Shown: positions 8,782 through 18,069 of the stretch, piece by piece
How positions within the stretch are numbered: the first letter of the stretch is position 1
Layout of the letters: each line of letters begins with the position of its first letter
Program-made: the position numbers and the translations under genes
From: Luteibacter yeojuensis
GTDB lineage: Bacteria > Pseudomonadota > Gammaproteobacteria > Xanthomonadales > Rhodanobacteraceae
Reading direction: 5' to 3'
DNA length: 64,000 bases
NCBI RefSeq assembly: GCF_011742875.1
Contig: NZ_JAAQTL010000001.1
Coordinates: 2,728,001-2,792,000 of the forward strand
Notes under the pieces: generated by a model
Told to the model about the DNA's origin: nothing
What the model saw: the letters and a program-made list of their open reading frames with translations, nothing else
The model's database searches: none

Positions 8782-8824
8782 CCCGGTGCTGGAGCGGGGG
8801 GAGGGAGGGGTATCCAGCACCGGG
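8782..8824. repeat. 12-bp perfect inverted repeat with G-rich loop
   Basis: CCCGGTGCTGGA (8782-8793) pairs perfectly with TCCAGCACCGGG (8813-8824). The 19-nt loop contains GGGGGGAGGGAGGGG, enough G-runs for a possible quadruplex on the plus strand. There is no T-tract, so it is not a canonical terminator. It could be part of a small RNA or a regulatory structure. Confidence 0.5.
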
Positions 8825-8989
8825 ACGGGGCGGGCAGCCCATTAAGAGAACCGCCTGGTACAGAATTCTCCGCCCGGACCCTCTATTTGTCAACTAGTGA
8901 GTACATGAAATAAGTATTAACTCTTAAGGGGGTGCATCCGATGGAGCACCCAGACGGACGCGCGAGCTCAAGCCGGGTACGAGAATGAC

Positions 8990-9709
8990 TCACGCAGCCC
9001 TGCCCAACGAACCGCCACCATCGACGAACAGGGTCTGCCCCGTTACGAAGCTCGCTCCTTCCGACATGAAGAACTGCACGGCGGCGGCAATCTCGTCGGG
9101 GGTGCCCAGGCGTCCCATGGGAATGTCGCGAATGAATTCCGCCTCGGCATCGCTGCCCACCGGAGAATTGCTGCGGAACAGCTCCGTCGCGATCGGCCCT
9201 GGGGCGACGGAGTTCACCGTGATGCCACTCCGCGCGAACTCGAGCGCCCAGTTTCGGGTGAGGCTGTCCACGGCGGCTTTCGTCGCGGCATAAGCCGAAC
9301 GCTTCGGGCGGCCTAGCACCGTAAGACTCGAGATGTTGACGATGCGGCCCCAGCCGTTCGACAGCATATGGGGCAGCGCCGCCTGGACCGCATGAATGGC
9401 GCCATGAAGGTTCAGCCGCAACATGTGGTCGAGATCGTCGATGTCGATCCTGCCAGGCTCCTGCATGCGCGCCACACCGGCGTTATTGACGACGCCATCG
9501 ATGGCGTACCTCCGCGCCAACTCCTCGAAGCCAGCCTTAGCGGCGGCGCTGTCGCTGACGTCGACCGAGTGGAGTTCTCCGGGGAACCCGGTATCGCCCC
9601 CGCGGGCCACCCCCACTACGAGGTGACCGGCCTCCACGAGCCGTTCGGAAATCGCCCTGCCGATGCCCTTGGTTGCGCCGGTCACCAGGAATGTTCGTTG
9701 CGTGGTCAT
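8990..9709 (-). CDS. Short-chain dehydrogenase/reductase (FabG-like SDR)
   Basis: NAD(P)-dependent oxidoreductase of 239 residues, a classical SDR. The nucleotide motif TGATKGIG is at residues 10-17, NNAG at 75-78, catalytic Ser near 127 and YxxxK at Tyr140/Lys144. The C-terminal VTGQTLFVDGGGSLG is typical. ATG 9709 overlaps the stop codon of the upstream tetR gene (ATGA), showing translational coupling. The natural substrate is unknown; FabG-type 3-oxoacyl reduction is possible from the length and motifs. The neighbouring TetR protein probably controls this gene in response to a small molecule. Confidence 0.9.
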   Translation of the reverse strand: MTTQRTFLVTGATKGIGRAISERLVEAGHLVVGVARGGDTGFPGELHSVDVSDSAAAKAGFEELARRYAIDGVVNNAGVARMQEPGRIDIDDLDHMLRLNLHGAIHAVQAALPHMLSNGWGRIVNISSLTVLGRPKRSAYAATKAAVDSLTRNWALEFARSGITVNSVAPGPIATELFRSNSPVGSDAEAEFIRDIPMGRLGTPDEIAAAVQFFMSEGASFVTGQTLFVDGGGSLGRAA

Positions 9710-10323
9710 GCTTTTGCCTCTTGGGAAGTCTTCGAGAATGGGATACCCACCGAGGCGAGGCCTTCCCGCACGGCATCGGTCAGCAAGTCCCGGTCGGCGC
9801 GGATGCGAGCCAGCACGCGAATGCCCAGCAGCAACGTAAGCAGGTGCCGCGAGGACCGTGCCGGCGAGATAGTCGCCGCGATCTCGCCGGTGCGTCGCGC
9901 GCGCGCGAGATGGCGCTCGAAGAACGACTCGATGGCCGAAAACTCGTCCGCAATCGCTTGGCGCACCTTCGTGTCGTCGGACGAGGACTGGATCGAGGAG
10001 TTGATGAGCATGCATCCGCGCATTTCGGGATCGCCGACGCTTCGCTCGACGATGTCGGCGAAGAAATCGCGGATCGCGGCGGAAGGCGAGTCGACGAGGT
10101 CGAGGTGTTCGATTCGCGCTCGGAGGGTTGTGGTCAGGTAATGGTCCAGCGCTCGATGGAACAGCTCGCGCTTGTCGCCGAAGGCCGCATAGATGCTGGA
10201 CGCCGTGAGTCCGGTGTGCGCCGAGAGGTCGCGCGTGGACGCGCCCTCGTAGCCCTTCGCCCAGAAGACGTCTGCCGCCGCGGCCAGCACCTTTGTTTCG
10301 TCGTACTCACGTGGACGCGCCAT
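9706..10323 (-). CDS. TetR-family transcriptional repressor
   Basis: Repressor of 205 residues. The N-terminal HTH (about 8-55) contains VFWAKGYEGASTRDLSAHTG and SSIYAAFGDKRELF, typical of the YcdC/AcrR-like TetR group. The C-terminal ligand domain has the CMLINSS segment seen in one TetR_C subfamily. The gene forms an operon with the SDR gene through a 4-bp overlap. A long near-perfect dyad of two 20-bp pseudo-palindromes lies only 22 bp upstream of its start codon, the expected place for autoregulation. The ligand is unknown; in related pairs the SDR substrate often is the inducer. Confidence 0.92.
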   Translation of the reverse strand: MARPREYDETKVLAAAADVFWAKGYEGASTRDLSAHTGLTASSIYAAFGDKRELFHRALDHYLTTTLRARIEHLDLVDSPSAAIRDFFADIVERSVGDPEMRGCMLINSSIQSSSDDTKVRQAIADEFSAIESFFERHLARARRTGEIAATISPARSSRHLLTLLLGIRVLARIRADRDLLTDAVREGLASVGIPFSKTSQEAKA

Positions 10324-10344
10324 GCCGGGCCCCTCGTCGCTCTA

Positions 10345-10398
10345 GATTATGTATCGATCGCTCCATAACCAGTATTATGGAGCGACCGATACATAATC
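10345..10398. promoter_or_regulatory. Double TetR-type operator upstream of the tetR-SDR operon
   Basis: Two 24-bp arms (10345-10368 and 10375-10398) are inverted copies with one mismatch, separated by CCAGTA. Each arm contains a 20-bp pseudo-palindrome, TATG-N12-CATA around CGATCG or CGACCG, matching its own complement at 16 of 20 positions in the left arm. That is the size and symmetry of TetR-family operators. Binding by the adjacent TetR protein is inferred. Confidence 0.7.
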
Positions 10399-10406
10399 AC
10401 AAGACC

Positions 10407-11906
10407 CTAGAACCGCCGGTAATGCAGCGCCTCCGCAAGGTGCCCCTGCTCCACGCACCCCGTACCGCCTTCGAGATCGGCGATGGTGCGGGCCACCCGC
10501 AGGATGCGGTGATAGGCCCGGGCGGAGGCGCCGAGTTTGTCCAGCGACGTCTGCAACCACTCGCGCTCGGCGTGCGGAAGCGCGCAGTCGCGCTCGAGGT
10601 TGACCACGCTGAGTTCGGCATTCGCCTGGCCCGCCCGGAGCAAGGCTTTCTCGCGCGCCGCGATCACCCGCTGGCGTACCGTGGCGCTGTCGTCGTCGTG
10701 CGGACCGCGCGCGGCGGCCAGGTCCGCGATCGGCACGCGCGGGACTTCCACGCACAGGTCGATGCGGTCGAGCAGCGGGCCCGAGATGCGTCCGCGGTAA
10801 CGCTGCACCTGGTCGGGCGTGCAACGGCACTCGTGCAACGGGTCGCCGGCATAGCCGCATGGGCAGGGATTCATCGCGGCGACGAGCTGGAACTCGGCCG
10901 GGAACGTCGACTGGCGGGCGGCGCGCGAAATCACGATCCGCCCGGACTCCAGCGGTTCGCGCAGCACTTCGAGCACGTGTCGGCTGAACTCGGGAAGTTC
11001 GTCGAGGAAGAGCACGCCGTTGTGCGCCAGCGAGATCTCGCCGGGGCGTGGCGACGAGCCCCCGCCGACGAGGGCGACGCCCGATGCGGTGTGGTGCGGC
11101 GCACGAAACGGACGGCGGCGCCAGCAGCGCGGATCGATGTCCTCGCCGGAGAGCGAACGGATGGCGCAGCTCTCCAGCGCCTCGGATTCGGTCATGGGCG
11201 GCAGGATGCCGGGGAGGCGTTCGGCCAGCATCGTCTTGCCGGTACCCGGCGGTCCGATCAGGAGCAGGTGGTGTCCGCCCGCGGCGGCGATTTCGAGGGC
11301 GCGGCGCGCCTGCAACTGCCCGCGGATGTCGAGCATGTCCGGCCCGCACGACGGCATGCTGTAGAAATCCGCGCTTTCCGGCCCCGCCAGGTCGGCCTGG
11401 CCGCTCAACCAGGCGCAGACCTCGGCCAGGCTGTCGGCGAGCAGCACGTCGCCCTCGCCGATCAAGGCCGCCTCGGCGGCGTTGGCGCGCGGAACCACGA
11501 TGCGGCGGCCGCTGCGCCGGGCCCGGATGAGGGCCGGGAGAATCCCGGGAACCGCGCGAAGCTCGCCGGACAGCGCCAGCTCGCCGAGGAATTCGCAATC
11601 GTCCAGGCGCTCCCGCGGCACCTGCGATCCGGCGGCCAGGATGCCCAGGGCAATGGCGAGGTCGAACCGCCCGCCGTCCTTCGGCAACTCGGCCGGGGCC
11701 AGGTTCACGGTGACCCGGCGGTTCGGATACTCGAAGGCGGTGTTCTGGATGGCGACGCGGACGCGGTCACGAGCTTCGCGCACCGCCGCTTCGGGCAGTC
11801 CCACGATGGAGGTGGATGGCAACCCGCCGGACAGGTGCACTTCAACGACGACCTGAGGGGCCGCGACACCTTCCTGCGCGCGCGAAAGCGTGACGGCGAG
11901 GCTCAT
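10407..11906 (-). CDS. comM: ComM/YifB family Mg-chelatase-like AAA+ ATPase
   Basis: ATPase of 499 residues that in naturally competent bacteria acts as a helicase promoting branch migration during DNA uptake and recombination. An N-terminal Lon-protease-like fold domain (about 1-170, with VEVHLSGGLPSTSIVGLP) is followed by the Mg-chelatase AAA+ domain with Walker A GPPGTGKTML and a Walker B-like VLFLDELPEF. A cysteine cluster NPCPCGYAG...CRC and a C-terminal four-helix domain complete the family layout. Length and motifs are standard. The competence gene dprA also occurs in this window, 43 kb away. The tetR operon follows on the same strand. Confidence 0.95.
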   Translation of the reverse strand: MSLAVTLSRAQEGVAAPQVVVEVHLSGGLPSTSIVGLPEAAVREARDRVRVAIQNTAFEYPNRRVTVNLAPAELPKDGGRFDLAIALGILAAGSQVPRERLDDCEFLGELALSGELRAVPGILPALIRARRSGRRIVVPRANAAEAALIGEGDVLLADSLAEVCAWLSGQADLAGPESADFYSMPSCGPDMLDIRGQLQARRALEIAAAGGHHLLLIGPPGTGKTMLAERLPGILPPMTESEALESCAIRSLSGEDIDPRCWRRRPFRAPHHTASGVALVGGGSSPRPGEISLAHNGVLFLDELPEFSRHVLEVLREPLESGRIVISRAARQSTFPAEFQLVAAMNPCPCGYAGDPLHECRCTPDQVQRYRGRISGPLLDRIDLCVEVPRVPIADLAAARGPHDDDSATVRQRVIAAREKALLRAGQANAELSVVNLERDCALPHAEREWLQTSLDKLGASARAYHRILRVARTIADLEGGTGCVEQGHLAEALHYRRF

Positions 11907-12003
11907 GACGGACGGTATCGTAACCGGTAACGGATATCGACCGGAGGCAGGCGCTTACGATCCGTGCTGGATCCGCTCTGCATGCGCACTCCTTTGCGAT
12001 CGC

Positions 12004-12061
12004 TGGGAAAAATAACCGCCCCCGACCGCTCTCGGGGTGAGGGTGACGGATCGGGGGCGGT
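12004..12061 (-). terminator. Probable rho-independent terminator after ubiK
   Basis: On the minus strand an 11-bp perfect stem (ACCGCCCCCGA with TCGGGGGCGGT, 25-nt loop) is followed by TTATTTTTCCC. It begins about 20 bp past the ubiK stop codon. The loop is large but could fold internally. Confidence 0.6.
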
Positions 12062-12081
12062 CCCGGGACGTGCGGCCGTCC

Positions 12082-12336
12082 TTACTGGCCGCGTTGCGCC
12101 GCGCTGATTTCCAGGTCGGCGAGGCGTTTCTCCAAAAGCTCGAGCCGTTCGCGCGTACGCGCCAGAACCTGGCTCTGAACATCGAATTCTTCGCGGGTTA
12201 CGAGATCGAGGCGGCGTAGTCCTTGCGCCAGAATATCTTTGAAGTTGGCCTGCAGATCCTCACGCGCTTGCGCCAACCCTGGCGGAACCAACGATGCCAA
12301 TCGCTGTGCGAGTTGATCGATACCCTGCACATCCAT
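12082..12336 (-). CDS. ubiK: Ubiquinone biosynthesis accessory factor UbiK
   Basis: Small coiled-coil protein (84 residues) of the BMFP/YqiC family that assists the cytoplasmic Ubi complex in aerobic ubiquinone synthesis. Helical regions LAQRLASLVP and ILAQGLRRLDLVTREEFDVQ, then a C-terminal coiled coil (ARTRERLELLEKRLADLE), match the family. ATG 12336 is preferred because GAGG lies about 9 nt upstream; GTG 12345 would add three residues. A terminator follows. The P-II gene is divergent upstream. Confidence 0.9.
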   Translation of the reverse strand: MDVQGIDQLAQRLASLVPPGLAQAREDLQANFKDILAQGLRRLDLVTREEFDVQSQVLARTRERLELLEKRLADLEISAAQRGQ

Positions 12337-12373
12337 CTTGCGCACCTCGATGTCGTGAATGAAGTTTAGGTGA

Positions 12374-12847
<474 letters not shown>

Positions 12848-12868
12848 GCGAGGGCGTCCCGGACGGCC

Positions 12869-13402
12869 TCAGGCGGCCTGCAAGGCCCGCTTGTAGCGGC
12901 GGTGGTGCACCAGGATGCCGCTGTAATAAGCCAGGTAGTAGCCGATCGTGAGGCCCACGATCGCCATCGTCAGCGGGCTGTTGCCCGGCGCAGGGCCTTG
13001 GGCGTCCGTCAGCGCGCCGCCCGCCATGGCCGGCGCCAGCAGCAGGAAGCGCCAGGCCAGACGGCCCAGCAGCAGCGCGCTCAGCGCGCCGCCCATCCAC
13101 GGGTTCGGAATGTAATAGTCCGCACCGTCGCCGCCGATCTCGAATCGGGTCAGCCGCAAGCCCAGCAGGATCGCCAGGGCCGCGCCGGCCACCGCGCCGC
13201 CGAGGGCGCCTTCCGCCAGGCGGATGTCCTGCAGGCCCGAGAGCATCGTCAGTCCGATCACGATCGCGAAGATGACCACACGGACCGTCATCCGCTTCGT
13301 GCGGATCGGCTGCCGGCCGAAACTGCCGCGCACGCGGCGATACACGGCGAACGCCATCAGCGGGACGGTGAAAATGAACGACAGAGCGGACGGGGCCAGC
13401 AT
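12869..13402 (-). CDS. CcdC/DUF1453-like integral membrane protein
   Basis: A 177-residue membrane protein of uncertain function. About four to five hydrophobic segments are visible: LSFIFTVPLMAFAVYRRV near the N-terminus, VRVVIFAIVIGLTMLSG, AVAGAALAILLGL, LSALLLGRLAWRFLLLAP and IVGLTIGYYLAYYSG. The polar motifs FGRQPIRTKRM and FEIGGDGADYYIPNPWMG fit the CcdC/DUF1453 family. ATG 13402 has AGAGG 8 nt upstream, and the longer ORF has no hydrophobic start. It lies between the P-II gene (convergent) and gpmA (same strand). Confidence 0.65.
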   Translation of the reverse strand: MLAPSALSFIFTVPLMAFAVYRRVRGSFGRQPIRTKRMTVRVVIFAIVIGLTMLSGLQDIRLAEGALGGAVAGAALAILLGLRLTRFEIGGDGADYYIPNPWMGGALSALLLGRLAWRFLLLAPAMAGGALTDAQGPAPGNSPLTMAIVGLTIGYYLAYYSGILVHHRRYKRALQAA

Positions 13403-13502
13403 GGCGGAGCCTCTTGGGTCGGTGTGAGGCCAGATTAGCGAAACGGCGTCACCGTTCGAGGGGCGCTTGTGACCCATCGGGGATGACGCCTGTCATACGC
13501 CG

Positions 13503-14237
13503 CTACTTCGCCTTGCCCTGGTTGGCGACGGCGGCCATCTTGGCCTCGATCTCGGTCTGGTCGCCCAGGTAGTAGTGCTTCACGGGACGCAGCTCGGCGT
13601 CGAACTCGTACACCAGCGGAATGCCGTTGGGGATATTGAGCTCGGCGATGTCGTCGTCGGAGATGTTGTCGAAGAACTTCACCAGCGCACGCATGGAGTT
13701 GCCGTGGGCCGCCATGAGAACGTTGTTGCCGGCGCGGATGGCCGGGGCGAGCACCTCGTGCCAGTACGGCAGCACGCGGGCCACCGTGTCCTTCAGGCAC
13801 TCGGTCAGCGGCACGTCGATGCCCTTGTAACGGTCGTCGTCGGCGAAGGACGTCGCGCCTGCTTCGAGGGCCGGTGGCGGCGTGTCGTAGCTGCGGCGCC
13901 AGATGTGGACCTGTTCGTTGCCGTACTTGGCGGCGGTCTCGGCCTTGTTGAGGCCGGTCAACGCGCCGTAGTGGCGCTCGTTGAGGCGCCAGTCGGTCAC
14001 CACGGGGATCCACATCAGGTCCATCTCGTCCTGGACGTGCCAGAGCGTGCGCACGGCGCGCTTCAGGTACGAGGTATGGGCCAGGTCGAAGGTGAAGCCG
14101 GCGTCCTTGAGGAGGCGCCCCGCTTCGCGGGCCTCGGCCACGCCCTGCTCGCTGAGGTCCACGTCGGCCCAGCCGCTGAAGCGGTTTTCGAGGTTCCAGG
14201 CCGACTGGCCGTGGCGAATCATCACGAGCTTGTACAT
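13503..14237 (-). CDS. gpmA: 2,3-bisphosphoglycerate-dependent phosphoglycerate mutase
   Basis: Interconverts 3- and 2-phosphoglycerate in glycolysis and gluconeogenesis. The protein has 244 residues, close to E. coli GpmA (250). The phospho-histidine motif IRHGQSAWN is at the N-terminus (His9), followed by [24 protein letters not shown] and the second active-site block [13 protein letters not shown]. The start [10 protein letters not shown] at 14237 is the standard family start; a TTG three codons upstream is unlikely. It is transcribed as a single gene. Confidence 0.97.
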   Translation of the reverse strand: MYKLVMIRHGQSAWNLENRFSGWADVDLSEQGVAEAREAGRLLKDAGFTFDLAHTSYLKRAVRTLWHVQDEMDLMWIPVVTDWRLNERHYGALTGLNKAETAAKYGNEQVHIWRRSYDTPPPALEAGATSFADDDRYKGIDVPLTECLKDTVARVLPYWHEVLAPAIRAGNNVLMAAHGNSMRALVKFFDNISDDDIAELNIPNGIPLVYEFDAELRPVKHYYLGDQTEIEAKMAAVANQGKAK

Positions 14238-14386
14238 GGCGTCCAAGGGGCAGGGAAAAATCCGATGGTGGAGCGTGGCCCCGGAGCCGTCAACTTCGCC
14301 CGCGGAGGCCCCCTGTCGTCAGTCACGCTAAACCTTCCCCCCGATCGGTGCATCCTAGGGGCTCATTCCACCCGCGGAGTCCCGCA

Positions 14387-15040
14387 ATGCGTCGCACCCT
14401 CCTTTCCCTCCTCATCGCCCTCTCCGTGTCCGGCGCGGCCCTCGCGCAGGAGGACGTCAGCAAGGTCAACGGCACCGCCTCGGTCGAGGACGGCCAGCAC
14501 GCGGGCGATGTCCACACCGTCAACGGCTCGGTACGCATCGGCGAGCGCGCCGTGGTGCAGAAAGCCAGCACCGTCAACGGCTCGGTCGACATCGGCGAGG
14601 GCGCCACCGCCACCAGCGTCAAGACCGTGAACGGCGCCGTGACCCTCAACGAGAAGGCACGGGTGTCCGGCGACCTCGAGAACGTGAACGGCAGGGTCCG
14701 CCTCGAGTCGGGTGCCGAGGTGAAGGGCCACCTGTCGAACGTCAACGGGCAGATCAGCCTCGAGCGCGCCCATGTCGGTGGCGGCATCGAAACGACCAAT
14801 GCCGACGTCACGATCGGCGAGGACTCCAAGGTCGAAGGCGGCCTCCTGGTGAAAAAGCCTTCGTGGGGCTGGTTCAACAGCGGCAGCGACCGCGTGCCGA
14901 AGATCGTCATCGGCCCGCACGCGGTCGTCCAGGGTACGCTGACCTTCGAGCGCGACGTGGAACTCTATGTCAGCGATTCCGCCACGGTCGGCAAGATCGA
15001 GGGCGCCACGGCGAAGAAGTTCTCCGGAAGCACTCCGTAA
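14387..15040 (+). CDS. Exported beta-helical repeat protein (bactofilin-like), hypothetical
   Basis: A 217-residue protein with an N-terminal signal peptide (RRTLLSLLIALSVSGAALA). About eight imperfect repeats of roughly 18 residues with the core V-N-G-S/A/R-V follow (VNGTAS, VNGSVRIGE, VNGSVDIGE, VNGAVTL, VNGRVRLE, VNGQISLE). This pattern predicts a short right-handed beta-helix like the polymer-forming bactofilins or DUF4097-type proteins, but here it is exported. The start at 14387 is chosen for the signal peptide. Function is unknown, perhaps a cell-envelope structural or adhesin-like role. A REP half-element follows the gene. Confidence 0.7.
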   Translation: MRRTLLSLLIALSVSGAALAQEDVSKVNGTASVEDGQHAGDVHTVNGSVRIGERAVVQKASTVNGSVDIGEGATATSVKTVNGAVTLNEKARVSGDLENVNGRVRLESGAEVKGHLSNVNGQISLERAHVGGGIETTNADVTIGEDSKVEGGLLVKKPSWGWFNSGSDRVPKIVIGPHAVVQGTLTFERDVELYVSDSATVGKIEGATAKKFSGSTP

Positions 15041-15052
15041 GGACCTCGAACC

Positions 15053-15101
15053 TGTGGGGGCCGCTATAGCGGCGAGAAGCCAACGAAGCGGCGATGCCGC
15101 A
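15053..15101. repeat. REP-like element, single half
   Basis: Contains GCCGCTATAGCGGC preceded by TGTGGGG and followed by GAGAAGCCAACG. It equals one inverted half of the doublets found elsewhere in the window. It lies between the convergent ends of the beta-helical gene and hemF. Confidence 0.8.
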
Positions 15102-15118
15102 ACGCCGACTTCGGCAGG

Positions 15119-16063
<945 letters not shown>

Positions 16064-16068
16064 TTAGC

Positions 16069-16779
16069 TCAGGAAATCCGCGTCGCCATCCGCCGGTTCC
16101 CGGTCAGGGCCGCCCAGCGCATGCCGGTATCGATCCACATCAGGTAGCCGGCCTCCATCAGCAGGCGGGTCACGTAGCGGCGGCCGAGCGGCAGGCGCTC
16201 CTCGGCGGCAAGGGGCGCGGCGTCGAATCCGAGCCGACGGGCGAGGTAGAGGCAGCGTGCCAGGTGGTAGCGGCTGGTCACCAGCCACACCGGCGGAAGG
16301 GGCGCCTCGCTCCGCTCCCGCAACAACACGCGGGCATGGCGGAGGTTTTCGAGGGAGTCGATGGAGGCCTGCTCCAGTTCCAGCGGCACGGCGGGTGGCC
16401 AGCCTTCGGCCATCAGCCAGCGGCGCCCGGCCTCGGCTTCGCTGATGGAGCCGCCGCTGTAGCCGCCCAGCAGCAGGACCCGATCGGCGAACCCCGCGAG
16501 CGCATCGGTGCGGCCACGGGCAAGGCGGCCGAGGAAATCCGCTTCCGGACAATCGCCGACGAGCCGGCGGCCGAATATCAGCATCGCCCGGCGGCCGGCG
16601 GCCCGCGCGGGCGTGCGCGCGGCGAGCCAGCAGACGCGCGCGAGGTGCGCGGCATACACCAGCCCCAGGCTGGCGACGAAGACGACGGCGGTGACGAAGG
16701 CCGCGACGAGGATGTCGCGATCGCTGAGGTAACGCCATACGCCGCGGCGGAGGATTTTCGGAGCCTGGATACCGGACAT
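16069..16779 (-). CDS. YdcF/ElyC-like DUF218 membrane protein
   Basis: A 236-residue protein with one N-terminal membrane segment (DILVAAFVTAVVFVASLGLVYAA, about residues 22-44) and a DUF218 domain. The latter shows LLLGGYSGGSISEAEAGRRWL, SIDSLENLRHARVLL and VWLVTSRYHLARC, the pattern of YdcF/SanA/ElyC proteins linked to envelope homeostasis. The start at 16779 is a compromise: ATG 16827 would add 16 residues, and neither has a strong ribosome site. It precedes hemF on the same strand and is divergent from the pigment ketosynthase operon. Confidence 0.75.
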   Translation of the reverse strand: MSGIQAPKILRRGVWRYLSDRDILVAAFVTAVVFVASLGLVYAAHLARVCWLAARTPARAAGRRAMLIFGRRLVGDCPEADFLGRLARGRTDALAGFADRVLLLGGYSGGSISEAEAGRRWLMAEGWPPAVPLELEQASIDSLENLRHARVLLRERSEAPLPPVWLVTSRYHLARCLYLARRLGFDAAPLAAEERLPLGRRYVTRLLMEAGYLMWIDTGMRWAALTGNRRMATRIS

Positions 16780-16866
16780 GGAAGCATCCCGAAGAAAGCG
16801 CAGTATCGCCTGAACGCACGTCTGCATTCACGCGACGCTGCGGATCAAAAAGGATAGGCTCGCCGC

Positions 16867-18069
16867 ATGCCGCATCCCATGACACCGTTGGCCATCCGCG
16901 CCTACACCACCACCTCCGCCCTCGGCCGCGGTCTCCAGGCCCACGCCGATGCCCTTTCCGCCCCGCGCGGCGGCCTTGCGCCGAACGATTTCAGCGTGGC
17001 CCCGCTGGATTGCTGGATCGGCCGTGTCGCCGGCGTGGAAGACGAGCCGCTTCCGCCGGAGCTGGCCGAGTGGGACTGCCGGAACAACCGGCTCGCCTGG
17101 ATCGCCTTGCGGCAGGACGGCTTCGCCGAGGCCATGCGCGCGGCGCGCGAGCGGTATGGCGCATCGCGCGTGGCCGTGCTGCTCGGCACGTCGACGGCGA
17201 GCATCGGGGCCACCGAGGAAGGCTACCGCCGCCTCGACCATGGCCGCATGCCGGCGGACCTGCACCGGCCGGTGCTGCATACGCCGCACTCGCTCGCGAG
17301 CTTCGTCGCGGCGGCGTTCGCCCTGGAAGGCCCCTGCCTCACGGTGGCCACCGCATGCTCGTCCAGCGCGAAGGTGTTCGCCAACGCGGAGCGCATGATC
17401 CGGCTCGGCCTGGTCGATGCCGCGATCGTCGGCGGCACCGACACCCTTTGCGACAGCGTGCTGTTCGGTTTCAATTCGCTCGAACTGGTCTCGCCCGAGC
17501 CGTGCCGTCCGTTCGATGCCGCCCGCAGCGGCATTTCGATCGGGGAGGCCGCCGGCTTCGCCATCCTCGAACGCGTGGAAGCGGCGATGGACGCGCCCTT
17601 GCTCATCGGTTACGGCGAAGCCAGCGACGCCCACCACATGTCCACGCCCCACCCTGAAGGCCTGGGGGCGGAGCTCGCGCTGAACGACGCGCTGGCCCGC
17701 GCGGGCATCGCGCCCGACGACGTCGACTACATCAACCTGCACGGCACCGCCAGCCAGAAGAACGACGAAGTCGAGGCCGCGCTCGTCGCGCGGACCTTCC
17801 CCGCCTCGACCCGCGCCAGCTCGACGAAGGGCTTCACCGGGCACACCCTCGGCGCCGCGGGCATCCTCGAGGCCGCGATCACGCTCCTGTCGATGCGCGA
17901 CGGCCGCGTTCCCGCCAACCTCGGTGCCGAAACGCCGGACCCGCTGTGCGGACCGCAGATGGCCTGGCGGCCGGAAGCGGCGGATATCCGCATCGCCCTC
18001 AGCAACTCCTTCGGCTTCGGCGGCAACAACGCGTGCCTCGCCTTCGCCCGCGCGGGGCGTCACGCATGA
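16867..18069 (+). CDS. Beta-ketoacyl-ACP synthase of the aryl-polyene (xanthomonadin-type) pathway
   Basis: Claisen-condensing enzyme of 400 residues. All three catalytic elements are present: Cys164 in TACSSSA, His292 in NLHGTAS and His326 in KGFTGHTLGAAG. The FabF-like fold ends in SNSFGFGGNNA. It is the first gene of a plus-strand operon with a chain-length-factor-like partner, a glycosyltransferase and a halogenase-like enzyme, each overlapping or close. By context it elongates an aryl starter (3-hydroxybenzoyl) with malonyl units into a polyene. A general fatty-acid role is less likely because of the dedicated neighbours. It is divergent from the DUF218 gene. Confidence 0.93.
   Translation: MPHPMTPLAIRAYTTTSALGRGLQAHADALSAPRGGLAPNDFSVAPLDCWIGRVAGVEDEPLPPELAEWDCRNNRLAWIALRQDGFAEAMRAARERYGASRVAVLLGTSTASIGATEEGYRRLDHGRMPADLHRPVLHTPHSLASFVAAAFALEGPCLTVATACSSSAKVFANAERMIRLGLVDAAIVGGTDTLCDSVLFGFNSLELVSPEPCRPFDAARSGISIGEAAGFAILERVEAAMDAPLLIGYGEASDAHHMSTPHPEGLGAELALNDALARAGIAPDDVDYINLHGTASQKNDEVEAALVARTFPASTRASSTKGFTGHTLGAAGILEAAITLLSMRDGRVPANLGAETPDPLCGPQMAWRPEAADIRIALSNSFGFGGNNACLAFARAGRHA

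Larger units (their letters stand above)
8527..8989. other. Intergenic region of 463 bp without a convincing gene
   Basis: Only short ORFs with implausible composition occur here. It holds the palindrome at 8541-8561, a GGCGCGG/CCGCGCC hairpin at 8574-8590, the G-loop inverted repeat at 8782-8824, an AT-rich stretch at about 8880-8925, and GGGTGC/GCACCC (8930-8935 and 8946-8951) just after the SDR stop codon, which might aid termination on the minus strand. Confidence 0.6.

Noticed and set aside
8550..8897. A 115-codon ORF in the gene-free region
   Set aside because: The composition is unlike a protein, it has no ribosome site, and it runs through two hairpins.
8990..9709. The SDR as the missing ketoreductase of the pigment pathway
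   Set aside because: It is 7 kb away and coupled to its own TetR gene with operators. The link is only a possibility, so it was not annotated as such.
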